Shown one piece after another: positions 1 through 6,194 of a stretch of DNA of 8,824 nt. How positions within the stretch are numbered: position 1 is the stretch's first letter; each line of letters starts with the position of its first letter. The position numbers were made by a program, and so were the translations under genes. The DNA comes from DATLZB01 sp035574175 (lineage in GTDB: Bacteria; Pseudomonadota; Alphaproteobacteria; Rhizobiales; Hyphomicrobiaceae), in contig DATLZB010000085.1 in the NCBI GenBank assembly GCA_035574175.1, positions 1 to 8,824 on the forward strand, written 5' to 3'. The notes under the pieces were generated by a model. That model made no database searches. It was given only the letters and a program-made list of their open reading frames with translations, and was not told where the DNA came from.

Positions 1-103
1 TCGAAACCCTGCCCGCCGTCAGCAGCACCAGGCGCGGGCCCGCCGGCGCCGGCTTGGCCTCGGCGGGTTTGGGAACAGTCTTGCGCAGCAGGTTCGTAGG
101 CAC
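1..103 (-). CDS. possible start of a further gene, cut by the left edge
   Basis: A stop-free minus-strand frame begins with a GTG codon at 103-101, 61 bases after the ketosynthase stop, and runs off the left edge. Its 34 codons end mostly in G or C and give a plausible N-terminus: MPTNLLRKTVPKPAEA, then an Ala/Pro-rich linker, then PRLVLLTAGRVS, which could be a first beta strand. I do not recognise the family. The ribosome-binding site is weak (GAG about six bases upstream). A second minus-strand frame, starting at a GTG near 146, is also open to the edge but gives an Arg/Gly-rich product that looks non-coding. Same strand and close spacing suggest co-transcription with the ACP and ketosynthase genes. 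Existence of the gene is uncertain. Confidence 0.3.
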   Translation of the reverse strand, partial: MPTNLLRKTVPKPAEAKPAPAGPRLVLLTAGRVS

Positions 104-164
104 GGCAAGCTCGCAGGCGTCCTCGCCCCGGCCCGCTCAACCTCACATGCCCGCCTTCGGCCGG

Positions 165-1409
165 TCAGGGTGCGGGCCCGAAGATCAGCACCGCATTGAG
201 GCCGCCGAAGGCGAAGGAGTTCGACATTGCGTAGGTGACCTTCATAGTGCGGCCGGTGTTCGGCACGTAGTCGAGATCGCACTCCGGGTCGGGCTCGTCG
301 AGGCCGATGGTCGGCGGCACCCAGCCCTCGCCGATGGCCTTGATACAGGCGACGGCCTCGATGCCGCCGCCGGCGCCCAGCGGGTGGCCGTGCATCGACT
401 TGGTCGAGGAGATCGCCAGCTTGTAGGCGTGCTCCTTGAAGAGCTCCTTGATGGCGTTGGTCTCGTTGCGGTCGTTGATGGTCGTCGCGGTGCCGTGCGC
501 GTTGAGGTAGTCGATGGCGCTCGGAGCCAGGCGGGCATCCTCGAGCGCAAGGCGCATGGCCTCGCGCGGGCCTTCGACGTCGGGGTTGACCATGTCCTTG
601 CTGTCGGAGGTCATGCCGTAGCCGACGAGCTCGGCGAGGATGGTGGCGCCGCGCGCCTTGGCATGCTCAAGGCTCTCAAGCACGAGAATGCCGGCGCCTT
701 CACCCAGAACCGTGCCGTTGCGCTTCTTGGCGAAGGGGAAGCAGCCCTCGGGCGAGAGTACGTGCAGCGCCTGCCAGGCCTTCATCGTTCCATAGTTGAT
801 GACGGATTCGGAGGCGCCGGCGATGGCGACGTCGACCAGCCCGGCGCGGATGTAGTCGCGGGCGATCCCGATGGCGTGAGCGGCTGTCGAGCAGGCGCTG
901 CAGGTGGCGAACGTCGGCCCCTTGATGCCGTACTCGATGCCGACGTGGGCCGAGGCGGAGGAGCCTATGATGCGGATCAGCGTCAGGGGATGGGTGGCGC
1001 GCTTGTTGTTGATGAACAGGTCGCGATAGGAGCTCTCGTAGGTGACGAGGCCGCCGGCTCCTGAGCCGATGATGCAGGCGGCCCGATAGGGATTGGCCAG
1101 CGGCATTTCGAGACCCGACTGGCGCACCGCCTCATCGGCGGCGGCGGCGGCAAACCACGAATAGCGGTCGGCGTGCAGGATGATCTTGTCGCGCTTGAAG
1201 TGCTTGAGCCGCGCCTTGGGATCAAAGTCCTTGATCTGGGCGGCGATCAGTATCTTCAAATCGTCGAGCGGGAAGCCGCCCAGTGGGCTCACACCGCAGG
1301 CGCCCCGCTGCATGCCGGCCCAGAAGTCCGGCACGTTCTGCCCGATCGGTGTGACCACACCGAGCCCGGTTACGACGACGCGGCGCGCCGCCCCGCTATC
1401 GACAGTCAT
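165..1409 (-). CDS. beta-ketoacyl-ACP synthase, FabF/NodE-like
   Basis: A 414-residue condensing enzyme, the usual length for the KAS II (FabF) family. It would perform decarboxylative Claisen condensation of an acyl chain with malonyl-ACP in the cytoplasm. The catalytic set is intact: Cys173 in SACSTA, His305 in NAHGTA, Lys337 in STKSM and His342 in HGHPLGAGG, followed by the C-terminal NSFAFGGLNAVLIF block. From memory it reads closer to rhizobial NodE and NodE-like synthases than to housekeeping FabF: KAW followed by CFPFAKKRNG, GATILAE, DYLNAHGTATTINDRNET, and PDPECDLDYVPN. The start is ATG at 1409, which leaves the VVVTGLGVVTPIG strand at the correct distance from the N-terminus; no good Shine-Dalgarno sequence precedes it. 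It lies 59 bases behind the ACP gene on the same strand, so the two probably form an operon and work as partners. It could instead be a secondary FabF for lipid A or another special acyl chain; the substrate cannot be read from sequence. Confidence 0.95.
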   Translation of the reverse strand: MTVDSGAARRVVVTGLGVVTPIGQNVPDFWAGMQRGACGVSPLGGFPLDDLKILIAAQIKDFDPKARLKHFKRDKIILHADRYSWFAAAAADEAVRQSGLEMPLANPYRAACIIGSGAGGLVTYESSYRDLFINNKRATHPLTLIRIIGSSASAHVGIEYGIKGPTFATCSACSTAAHAIGIARDYIRAGLVDVAIAGASESVINYGTMKAWQALHVLSPEGCFPFAKKRNGTVLGEGAGILVLESLEHAKARGATILAELVGYGMTSDSKDMVNPDVEGPREAMRLALEDARLAPSAIDYLNAHGTATTINDRNETNAIKELFKEHAYKLAISSTKSMHGHPLGAGGGIEAVACIKAIGEGWVPPTIGLDEPDPECDLDYVPNTGRTMKVTYAMSNSFAFGGLNAVLIFGPAP

Positions 1410-1468
1410 CTTTTAGTCGCCAAGCCGTAAGTGGTTTGAGGGGCGTCTCGTGCAGAGTTGCCGGCAGA

Positions 1469-1768
1469 TCATCCTGCCTTCGGTACCGCTTGTGCCTTGG
1501 AGGCCGAACCCGCGCCCGCTCCACTGCCCTCGATGAGCGCCTTCACACGGTCGACCACGGAGCCCACCGTCTTGAAGTCGGCGGCTTCCTCGTTGGCATT
1601 ATAGGGAATTTCAATACCAAAGGTGTCTTCGATGTCGAACACAATCATGGCCAAGTCGAGCGACTCGATCTTCAGGTCGGCGAGCTCCGTCGACAGGTTG
1701 ATGTCATCCCGCGGCTCTTTCATGTGCTTCTTGAGGATGTCGATGATCTTTGTTGCGACGTCGTCCAT
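1469..1768 (-). CDS. specialised acyl carrier protein
   Basis: A 99-residue acyl carrier protein. The phosphopantetheine attachment site is Ser36 in LKIESLDLA; most carrier proteins have Asp-Ser-Leu here, whereas this one has Glu-Ser-Leu. Helix II and the recognition region follow (IVFDIEDTFGIEIP), then a longer, Asn/Glu-rich loop before helix IV (GSVVDRVKALIEG). The last 20 residues or so are a low-complexity Ala/Gly/Ser/Lys tail absent from housekeeping AcpP. The start is ATG at 1768, with GGGAG six bases upstream (1775-1779). Helix II and the loop resemble NodF more than AcpP or AcpXL, matching the NodE-like synthase downstream. It is the first gene of the minus-strand operon and probably carries the growing chain for that synthase. 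The housekeeping acpP usually sits with fabD/fabG/fabF, none of which flank it here. Confidence 0.93.
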   Translation of the reverse strand: MDDVATKIIDILKKHMKEPRDDINLSTELADLKIESLDLAMIVFDIEDTFGIEIPYNANEEAADFKTVGSVVDRVKALIEGSGAGAGSASKAQAVPKAG

Positions 1769-1809
1769 TGCGCTCTCCCACGCGGGCCAGCTGCAGCTCT
1801 ACGGGGCCA

Positions 1810-1851
1810 TTCTCTAGCAGGATTGTGAATAGTCGGCCGTTACCTAGAGAA
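1810..1851. repeat. 8-bp inverted repeat, 26-base spacer
   Basis: The arm ttctctag at 1810-1817 is matched by its exact reverse complement ctagagaa at 1844-1851. It lies 42 to 83 bases upstream of the ACP start, where an operator or a leader stem would sit. The long spacer favours two half-sites or a leader stem over a compact palindromic operator. Function is inferred only from position. Confidence 0.35.
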
Positions 1852-1893
1852 CAAGCATGGCCGTCACATAACCGTAAACGCCGGTCAAGTCCA

Positions 1894-1910
1894 GCAGCCA
1901 GCATGGCTGC
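1894..1910. repeat. 7-bp hairpin with 3-base loop
   Basis: gcagcca at 1894-1900 and tggctgc at 1904-1910 are exact reverse complements around the loop gca. It is followed by a short A/T stretch (aaattt) rather than a T run, so it is not a convincing plus-strand terminator. It could be an operator for either divergent gene, or chance. Confidence 0.25.
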
Positions 1911-2004
1911 AAATTTCGACGGAACCAAACGAATTTCGCCCTGAGCCTTTTCCTCGGGAGCCCGCTTAAGGGACAAACGTCCTCCGGCCCCCGACTGGCC
2001 TTCC

Positions 2005-2038
2005 TGCAGAAATCGGTGTTCAATGCCTTGTTTCTGCA
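2005..2038. repeat. 8-bp inverted repeat, 18-base spacer
   Basis: tgcagaaa at 2005-2012 is matched exactly by tttctgca at 2031-2038. The right arm ends 62 bases before the acyl-CoA ligase start. Such a pair could be a regulator binding site or a stem in the 5' leader of the ligase mRNA. No known consensus is recognised. Confidence 0.35.
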
Positions 2039-2086
2039 CGTCTGCCCCGGGCGGACCAACGCATTGGGAACGCAACAGCGTCGGAT

Positions 2087-2091
2087 GGAGG
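2087..2091 (+). promoter_or_regulatory. ribosome-binding site that sets the acyl-CoA ligase start
   Basis: GGAGG lies nine bases before ATG 2101 and twelve before the adjacent ATG 2104. The longer in-frame option at 2023 has no comparable site and would add a Cys/Pro-rich segment unlike the family. Confidence 0.7.
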
Positions 2092-2100
2092 CAATGCGCC

Positions 2101-3831
2101 ATGATGTCCACCGGCACACACGCCATGGCCGAGGGCGCCAAAGGGGCCGCCCCGCAGCACCCTTGGTTGCGCCATTACCCCGCCGCTGTCAAATGGGACC
2201 AGCAGTTCTCCGCCCAGCCGCTCTACGCACTGCTCGATGAGGCGGTTGCCAAACACGGTGGAAAGCCGTGCACGGACTTTCTCGGCAAGGTATCGACCTA
2301 CCGCGAGATCGGGGCCCTGGTGGAACGCGCCGCCGAGGGACTGCAAAGGCTCGGCGTCGGCAAAGGAACCAAGGTCGGCCTGTTCCTTCCCAACACGCCG
2401 ACCTTCGTCGTCTACTACTTCGCGATCCTCAAGGCGGGCGGCACCGTCGTCAACTACAACCCCCTCTATACGGTCGAGGAGCTGACCTACCAGGTTCGTG
2501 ACAGCGCCACCGAGCTGATGATCACGCTCGACCTCAGGCTGCTGTTCGAGAAGGTGGAGCAGCTTTTGCAGAGCGGTGCGCTGAAGCGTGCCGTGGTAGC
2601 CTCCTTTGCCGGCCTCCTGCCGCCGGCCAAGAGCGTTCTGTTCAGGCTCTTCAAGTCGCGCGATTTGGCCAATATCCCCCGCTCACCGGTTGCCGACAAA
2701 GTGGTCAGGGAGGCCGAGCTGCTCGCCGGGTCGCAAAGCCTCACGCCACCGGCGATCGATCCATACGAGGACATCGCGGTGCTTCAGTATACGGGCGGCA
2801 CTACCGGCACGCCCAAGGGCGCCATGCTGACGCACGCCAACACCTACATCAACGTGCAACAGGTGATCGCCTGGGCGCCCGAGCTGGAGGAGGGCAAGGA
2901 ACGCATCTTCGGCGTGCTGCCGTTCTTTCACGTGTTTGCCATGACCGTGGTCATGAACTTCAGCGTTGCGCGAGCCGCAATGATGATCCTGATGCCGCGC
3001 TTCGTCCTCGACGATGCCATGAAGCTGCTCGACAGGAGCAAGCCGACCTGCATGCCCGGCGTGCCGACGCTGTTCAACGCCATCATGAACCATCCCAAAC
3101 TTTCGAGCTACGATCTGACCTCGCTCAAGTTCTGCATATCGGGAGGGGCGCCGCTTCCCCTCGAGGTCAAGCAGCGCTTCGAGCGGCTCACCGGCTGCAA
3201 GCTGGTCGAGGGCTATGGACTGTCGGAGGCCTCCCCGGTCGTCACGTGCAATCCACTCGAAGGCCCGGTCAAGGAGAACTCGATCGGCTTACCGCTGCCG
3301 GCCACCGTCGTTTCGCTGCGCGCCATCGACGACCCTGCGCGCGAGGTGCCGCTCGGGGAAAAGGGCGAGATCTGCGTGCGCGGGCCCCAGGTGATGAAGG
3401 GTTACTGGGGCAAGCCGGAGGAAACGGCGGGCCAGTTCGTCGGCGAGTACCTGAGGACCGGCGATGTCGCCCGCATGGACGAAGACGGGTTCATCTTCAT
3501 CGAGGATCGCATCAAGGACCTCATCATCTGCTCCGGATACAACGTCTATCCGCGGCGGATCGAGGAAGCCATCTACACTCACCCCGCGGTCGCCGAGGTC
3601 ACCGTGATCGGCATCAAGGACAAGCACCGCGGCGAAGCGCCCAAGGCGTTCATCAAGCTCAAGGAGGGCGCCAAGGTGAGCGCGCAGGACATTCTGAGGC
3701 ATCTTGAGCCCAAGATCTCCCGCATCGAGATGCCGGCCGAGATCGAGTTTCGCGACGCGCTGCCGAAGACGATGATCGGCAAGCTCTCGAAGAAGGAGCT
3801 TAAGGCCGAGGAGGCGAAACGGGGCCGGTAG
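2101..3831 (+). CDS. long-chain acyl-CoA ligase (FadD-like, AMP-binding)
   Basis: A 576-residue member of the ANL adenylate-forming family, of FadD-like length. It would activate a carboxylic acid with ATP to an acyl-adenylate and then pass it to CoA. Motifs appear in order: the phosphate-binding loop YTGGTTGTPKG (230-240), VLPFFHVFAM, ISGGAPLP, EGYGLSEASP (370-379), YLRTGD with TGD at 453-455, the hinge region DRIKDLIICSGYNVYP, and the catalytic lysine Lys561 in KTMIGKLSKKEL. Nothing is truncated. The tandem ATGs at 2101 and 2104 follow a good GGAGG; I chose the first. No signal peptide or membrane segment is obvious. It is divergent from the ACP/ketosynthase operon across a shared control region. 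The N-terminal HPWLRHYPAAVKWD also recalls ligases annotated as dicarboxylate-CoA (PimA-type), so the chain type is unresolved; medium- or long-chain fatty acid is the best guess. Confidence 0.95.
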   Translation: MMSTGTHAMAEGAKGAAPQHPWLRHYPAAVKWDQQFSAQPLYALLDEAVAKHGGKPCTDFLGKVSTYREIGALVERAAEGLQRLGVGKGTKVGLFLPNTPTFVVYYFAILKAGGTVVNYNPLYTVEELTYQVRDSATELMITLDLRLLFEKVEQLLQSGALKRAVVASFAGLLPPAKSVLFRLFKSRDLANIPRSPVADKVVREAELLAGSQSLTPPAIDPYEDIAVLQYTGGTTGTPKGAMLTHANTYINVQQVIAWAPELEEGKERIFGVLPFFHVFAMTVVMNFSVARAAMMILMPRFVLDDAMKLLDRSKPTCMPGVPTLFNAIMNHPKLSSYDLTSLKFCISGGAPLPLEVKQRFERLTGCKLVEGYGLSEASPVVTCNPLEGPVKENSIGLPLPATVVSLRAIDDPAREVPLGEKGEICVRGPQVMKGYWGKPEETAGQFVGEYLRTGDVARMDEDGFIFIEDRIKDLIICSGYNVYPRRIEEAIYTHPAVAEVTVIGIKDKHRGEAPKAFIKLKEGAKVSAQDILRHLEPKISRIEMPAEIEFRDALPKTMIGKLSKKELKAEEAKRGR

Positions 3832-3863
3832 GCATGCGACCTCGGTTGCCGCCAAGGGTTTGC

Positions 3864-3878
3864 TTAACATTTCGTAAA
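3864..3878 (+). promoter_or_regulatory. weak CtrA-like box
   Basis: TTAA at 3864-3867, seven bases, then TAAA at 3875-3878. The alphaproteobacterial cell-cycle regulator CtrA prefers TTAA-N7-TTAA, so the second half has one transposed pair. It lies in the AT-richest part of the 96-base gap, about 50 bases before the start of the next gene, where a promoter element is expected. A single degenerate match of this size is weak evidence. Confidence 0.15.
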
Positions 3879-3911
3879 GGTGCCTGCGCCAAAGTTCCGC
3901 GTGCACGCAGC

Positions 3912-3918
3912 GGAAGGG
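3912..3918 (+). promoter_or_regulatory. ribosome-binding site that sets the start at 3928
   Basis: GGAAGGG lies nine bases before ATG 3928. The alternative GTG at 3880 has no usable site and would add 16 residues without matching any visible domain. Confidence 0.55.
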
Positions 3919-3927
3919 CGCACTTGC

Positions 3928-4431
3928 ATGAGCAAGGCACTGCAGGCGGAGGCGGGAGGGCTCACATCGAGCCTCAATCCGGCCCAGAACGACACTGGCC
4001 GCGTGGCGTTCTGCGGCCCTTATGTCATATCCGCCATAACCGGCTGGACCATCAGCAAAGTCGAGGACGAAATCCGCCGCTATCGCGAGATCCCGGAACA
4101 CCGCAAGCCGGTCGTCAGAGGGACCTACGCGGACGAGGTGGAGGGGGCGCTCGCGGCCTTCGGGTACCGTATGACGCTCAAGCGCAGCTACATGCACCTG
4201 CCCCGCAAGCAGCGCCCCACGGTGTGGAGCTGGATGCAGCAGCCCCGCAGCGCCTGGGCCCACTACATCCTGGCCATCCACAAGGGCAAGGAGGGGCACT
4301 GGATCCTGATCCGGGGCGCCAAGATGTGCGACACCTACACCGAGGGCAGGTGGACCTTCGTGTGCGATGGACCCCACCGCGGGGCGCGCATCATGGAGGT
4401 GTTCGAGGTCAGGCGGGCGCTCGAACCTTGA
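3928..4431 (+). CDS. uncharacterised protein, cysteine-peptidase-like (Cys-His-Asp)
   Basis: A 167-residue protein I cannot assign to a named family. It has no signal peptide or membrane helix, so it is probably cytoplasmic. Near the N-terminus it has QNDTGRVAFCGPYVISAITG, with Cys29 in CGP at the start of a predicted helix and Gln20/Asn21 upstream as possible oxyanion-hole residues. Near the C-terminus, HYILAIHKGKEGHWILIRG is followed by CDTYTEG, placing His112 or His124 on a strand and Asp135 at the start of the next. Cys at a helix start, then His and Asp on later strands, is the order seen in papain-fold enzymes such as C39-like peptidases. That similarity is my inference. The middle (residues 40-100) is helical and basic. 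It stands alone between a ligase and a solute-binding protein on the same strand, with gaps of 96 and 146 bases, so no operon partner is clear. Alternatives are a non-catalytic papain-fold protein or a transglutaminase-like enzyme. Confidence 0.8.
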   Translation: MSKALQAEAGGLTSSLNPAQNDTGRVAFCGPYVISAITGWTISKVEDEIRRYREIPEHRKPVVRGTYADEVEGALAAFGYRMTLKRSYMHLPRKQRPTVWSWMQQPRSAWAHYILAIHKGKEGHWILIRGAKMCDTYTEGRWTFVCDGPHRGARIMEVFEVRRALEP

Positions 4432-4577
4432 ACCTGGGGGGCGGCCTGCCTAAGCCCGCGCCTCGTTGCCGCGGCCGAATGACTTTGCGGAATCTGCGGC
4501 TGCAGCGATGACAGCGCCGGCCCCCGCCGGTATGCTCGCTCATGTTCAGCCGGCGCTGGTGCGGAAGGAGGCGATGA

Positions 4578-6170
4578 ATGCATCGGGCTTGGCTCGCTGC
4601 CACCGGCCTCTTGATGCTGCTCCTCTCGATGGGCGTTGCACAGGCCCGGACGGTTGTCTGGGCACGGGCGGAGGATGCGATCACGCTCGATCCGCATGTG
4701 GCAAGCGGCGGGGCGACGCGCACGCTCAGCCATCAGATCTACGAGCCACTGATCGCGAGGGACAACCAAGGCAAGGCGCTGCCGGCCCTCGCGGAGTCCT
4801 GGAACTTGACGTCCGATCCGCACGTCTGGGAGTTCAAGCTGCGCCGCGGCGTCGTGTTCCACGACGAGACGCCATTCACCGCCGACGACGTCGTCTTCTC
4901 GCTCAACCGGGCGCGCCAACCGCTGTCCGGTCTCAGGTCGCTGCTCGCCAGCATCGAAAGCGTGGTCAAGGTCGACAGTCACACCGTGCGCGTGCGCACC
5001 AGGATGCCCGACCCGCTGCTTCCGGCCAACCTCACGCACCTCTTCATCATGAGCAAGTCCTGGAGCGAGCGGCACAAAGCGACCAGGGTGCAGAATCTCA
5101 GGGATGAGGCGGAGCCCTACGCCGCGCGCCATGCCAACGGCACCGGGCCGTTCGTTCTCGTCAGCCGGGAACCCGAGGTCAGAACGGTGATGCGGCGCAA
5201 CGAGAACTACTGGGGCAGAGACCAGGCTCCCCTGGAGATCACGGAGCTCATCTACCGGCCCATCAAGTCCGATGGCGAGCGCGTGGCCGCGCTGCTCTCC
5301 GGCGCGGTCGATTTCGTCCAGGACGTACCGGTAGAGGACCTGCAGCGACTGCAGAAGACGCCGGGCATCACGGTGAACGTGGGGCCGGAGAACCGGGCGA
5401 TTTTTCTGGGCATGAACGTCGGCGACATCCAGCTCGCCAGCTCCACGATCAAGGGCCGCAATCCGTTCGCCGACAAGCGCGTGCGCCAGGCCATCAACAT
5501 GACGATCAATCGACAGGCCATCCAACGCAACGTCATGCATGGCCAATCGATCCCGACCGGGATCATCGCCTCGTCGATGGTCAACGGCTACACGCGCCAG
5601 CTCGATCAGATTCCGCCGGTCGACATCCCCAAGGCCAAGAGCCTGCTGACGGAAGCCGGCTATCCCAACGGATTCTCGGTGACGCTCGACTGTCCGAGCG
5701 ACAGCTTCGTCAACGACGAGAAGATCTGCCAGGAGCTCGTGATCCAGCTGGCCCAGATCGGCATGACCGTCAACCTCGTGGTGCAGTCCGAGACGACGCT
5801 CGTCCCTCGCATTCGCAAGACCCCGCCGGAGGTCGACTTCTACCTCATGGGCCGCGGCACGCCGACATTCGACAGCGAGTACCTGTTCTCGCAGCTCTAT
5901 CACACGCGGTCCGACCGCTTCGGTCACTGGAACGCCACGCGCTACTCCAACCCGGAAGTCGACAGACTGACCGAGGCGATCCTGCAGGAAACCGATCTCA
6001 ACCGTCGCAACCAGATCATCGCTCAGATCTGGCGCATCGTGCAGGACGATCTCGTCTACGTGCCCCTCCACATCCAAACGCTGGCCTACGCCGCCAAGGG
6101 CGACTTCGACGTCCCGGTCGACGTGGAAAACGTCCCGAAGCTGAAGAATGTGAGGTTCAAGAAGCCCTGA
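4578..6170 (+). CDS. ABC transporter solute-binding protein, family 5 (peptide/nickel type)
   Basis: A 530-residue periplasmic binding protein, the normal length for the DppA/OppA-like SBP_bac_5 family. Residues 1-23 form a Sec signal peptide (MHRAWLAATGLLMLLLSM, then VAQA) with likely cleavage after Ala23; no Cys follows, so it is a soluble periplasmic protein and not a lipoprotein. The family signature spans about 84-111 (VWEFKLRRGVVFHDETPF, then TADDVVFSLNR). NGTGPF is at 187-192, NENYWG at 208-213, and the C-lobe motif GRGTPTFDSEY at 425-435. The start is ATG 4578, six bases after AAGGAGG (4565-4571); the ATG at 4574 is in another frame. It would capture a peptide or other ligand and deliver it to an inner-membrane ABC permease. 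No permease or ATPase gene lies within the window, so it is an orphan or serves a transporter encoded elsewhere. Ligand cannot be told from the sequence. It converges with efp, 24 bases apart. Confidence 0.95.
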   Translation: MHRAWLAATGLLMLLLSMGVAQARTVVWARAEDAITLDPHVASGGATRTLSHQIYEPLIARDNQGKALPALAESWNLTSDPHVWEFKLRRGVVFHDETPFTADDVVFSLNRARQPLSGLRSLLASIESVVKVDSHTVRVRTRMPDPLLPANLTHLFIMSKSWSERHKATRVQNLRDEAEPYAARHANGTGPFVLVSREPEVRTVMRRNENYWGRDQAPLEITELIYRPIKSDGERVAALLSGAVDFVQDVPVEDLQRLQKTPGITVNVGPENRAIFLGMNVGDIQLASSTIKGRNPFADKRVRQAINMTINRQAIQRNVMHGQSIPTGIIASSMVNGYTRQLDQIPPVDIPKAKSLLTEAGYPNGFSVTLDCPSDSFVNDEKICQELVIQLAQIGMTVNLVVQSETTLVPRIRKTPPEVDFYLMGRGTPTFDSEYLFSQLYHTRSDRFGHWNATRYSNPEVDRLTEAILQETDLNRRNQIIAQIWRIVQDDLVYVPLHIQTLAYAAKGDFDVPVDVENVPKLKNVRFKKP

Positions 6171-6194
6171 GGCCGCGGCGGGCCGCCTTTGGGA

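Larger units (their letters stand above)
1769..2100. other. divergent intergenic region between ACP and acyl-CoA ligase genes
   Basis: This 332-base gap lies between two divergent start codons and must hold promoters for both directions. I see no convincing gene in it: the short frames that cross it give Arg/Cys/Ser-rich products with no family signature. It contains two spaced 8-bp inverted repeats, one 7-bp hairpin, and a direct repeat aatttcg at 1912-1918 and 1932-1938, exactly 20 bases apart (two helical turns). A poor sigma-70-like pair for the ACP operon can be picked on the minus strand, TTGTTC near 1854 and TATTCA 17 bases later, but it is too weak to call. No clear plus-strand promoter is visible. 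Confidence 0.6.

Noticed and set aside
54..1064. 336-codon plus-strand open frame opposite the ketosynthase
   Set aside because: It is antisense to a clear FabF/NodE-like gene with all catalytic residues; its Gly/Val/Asp-rich product is what GC-rich codons give when read on the other strand.
165..1768. The acpXL/fabF lipid A very-long-chain cluster of rhizobia
   Set aside because: The ACP lacks the AcpXL sequence (no IDDLGIDSLDFLDIVF block), and no fabZ lies between the ACP and the ketosynthase, as I recall that cluster having.
1704..2141. Minus-strand open frames of 145 and 91 codons in the divergent intergenic region
   Set aside because: They overlap the ACP gene or the ligase start, have Cys/Arg/Ser-rich products, and no convincing ribosome-binding site.
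3289..4377. 362-codon minus-strand open frame across the ligase end and the unknown gene
   Set aside because: It covers two unrelated plus-strand genes and their gap, has no family signature, and its Leu/Asp/His/Arg-rich composition is typical of an antisense shadow.
3834..4511. 225-codon plus-strand open frame over the unknown gene
   Set aside because: Its Arg/Gly/Pro/His-rich product looks like an out-of-frame reading; the alternative frame has a good ribosome-binding site and ordered secondary structure.
4335..6077. 580-codon minus-strand open frame opposite the solute-binding protein
   Set aside because: It is longer than the real gene's neighbours but lies antisense to a protein with signal peptide and family-5 motifs; it shows no domain and has poor codon-position bias.
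6171..6194. GC-rich inverted sequence between the solute-binding gene and efp as a bidirectional terminator
   Set aside because: Only a four-base stem forms cleanly and the T run is three bases, so it does not meet a terminator pattern, although convergent genes need one nearby.
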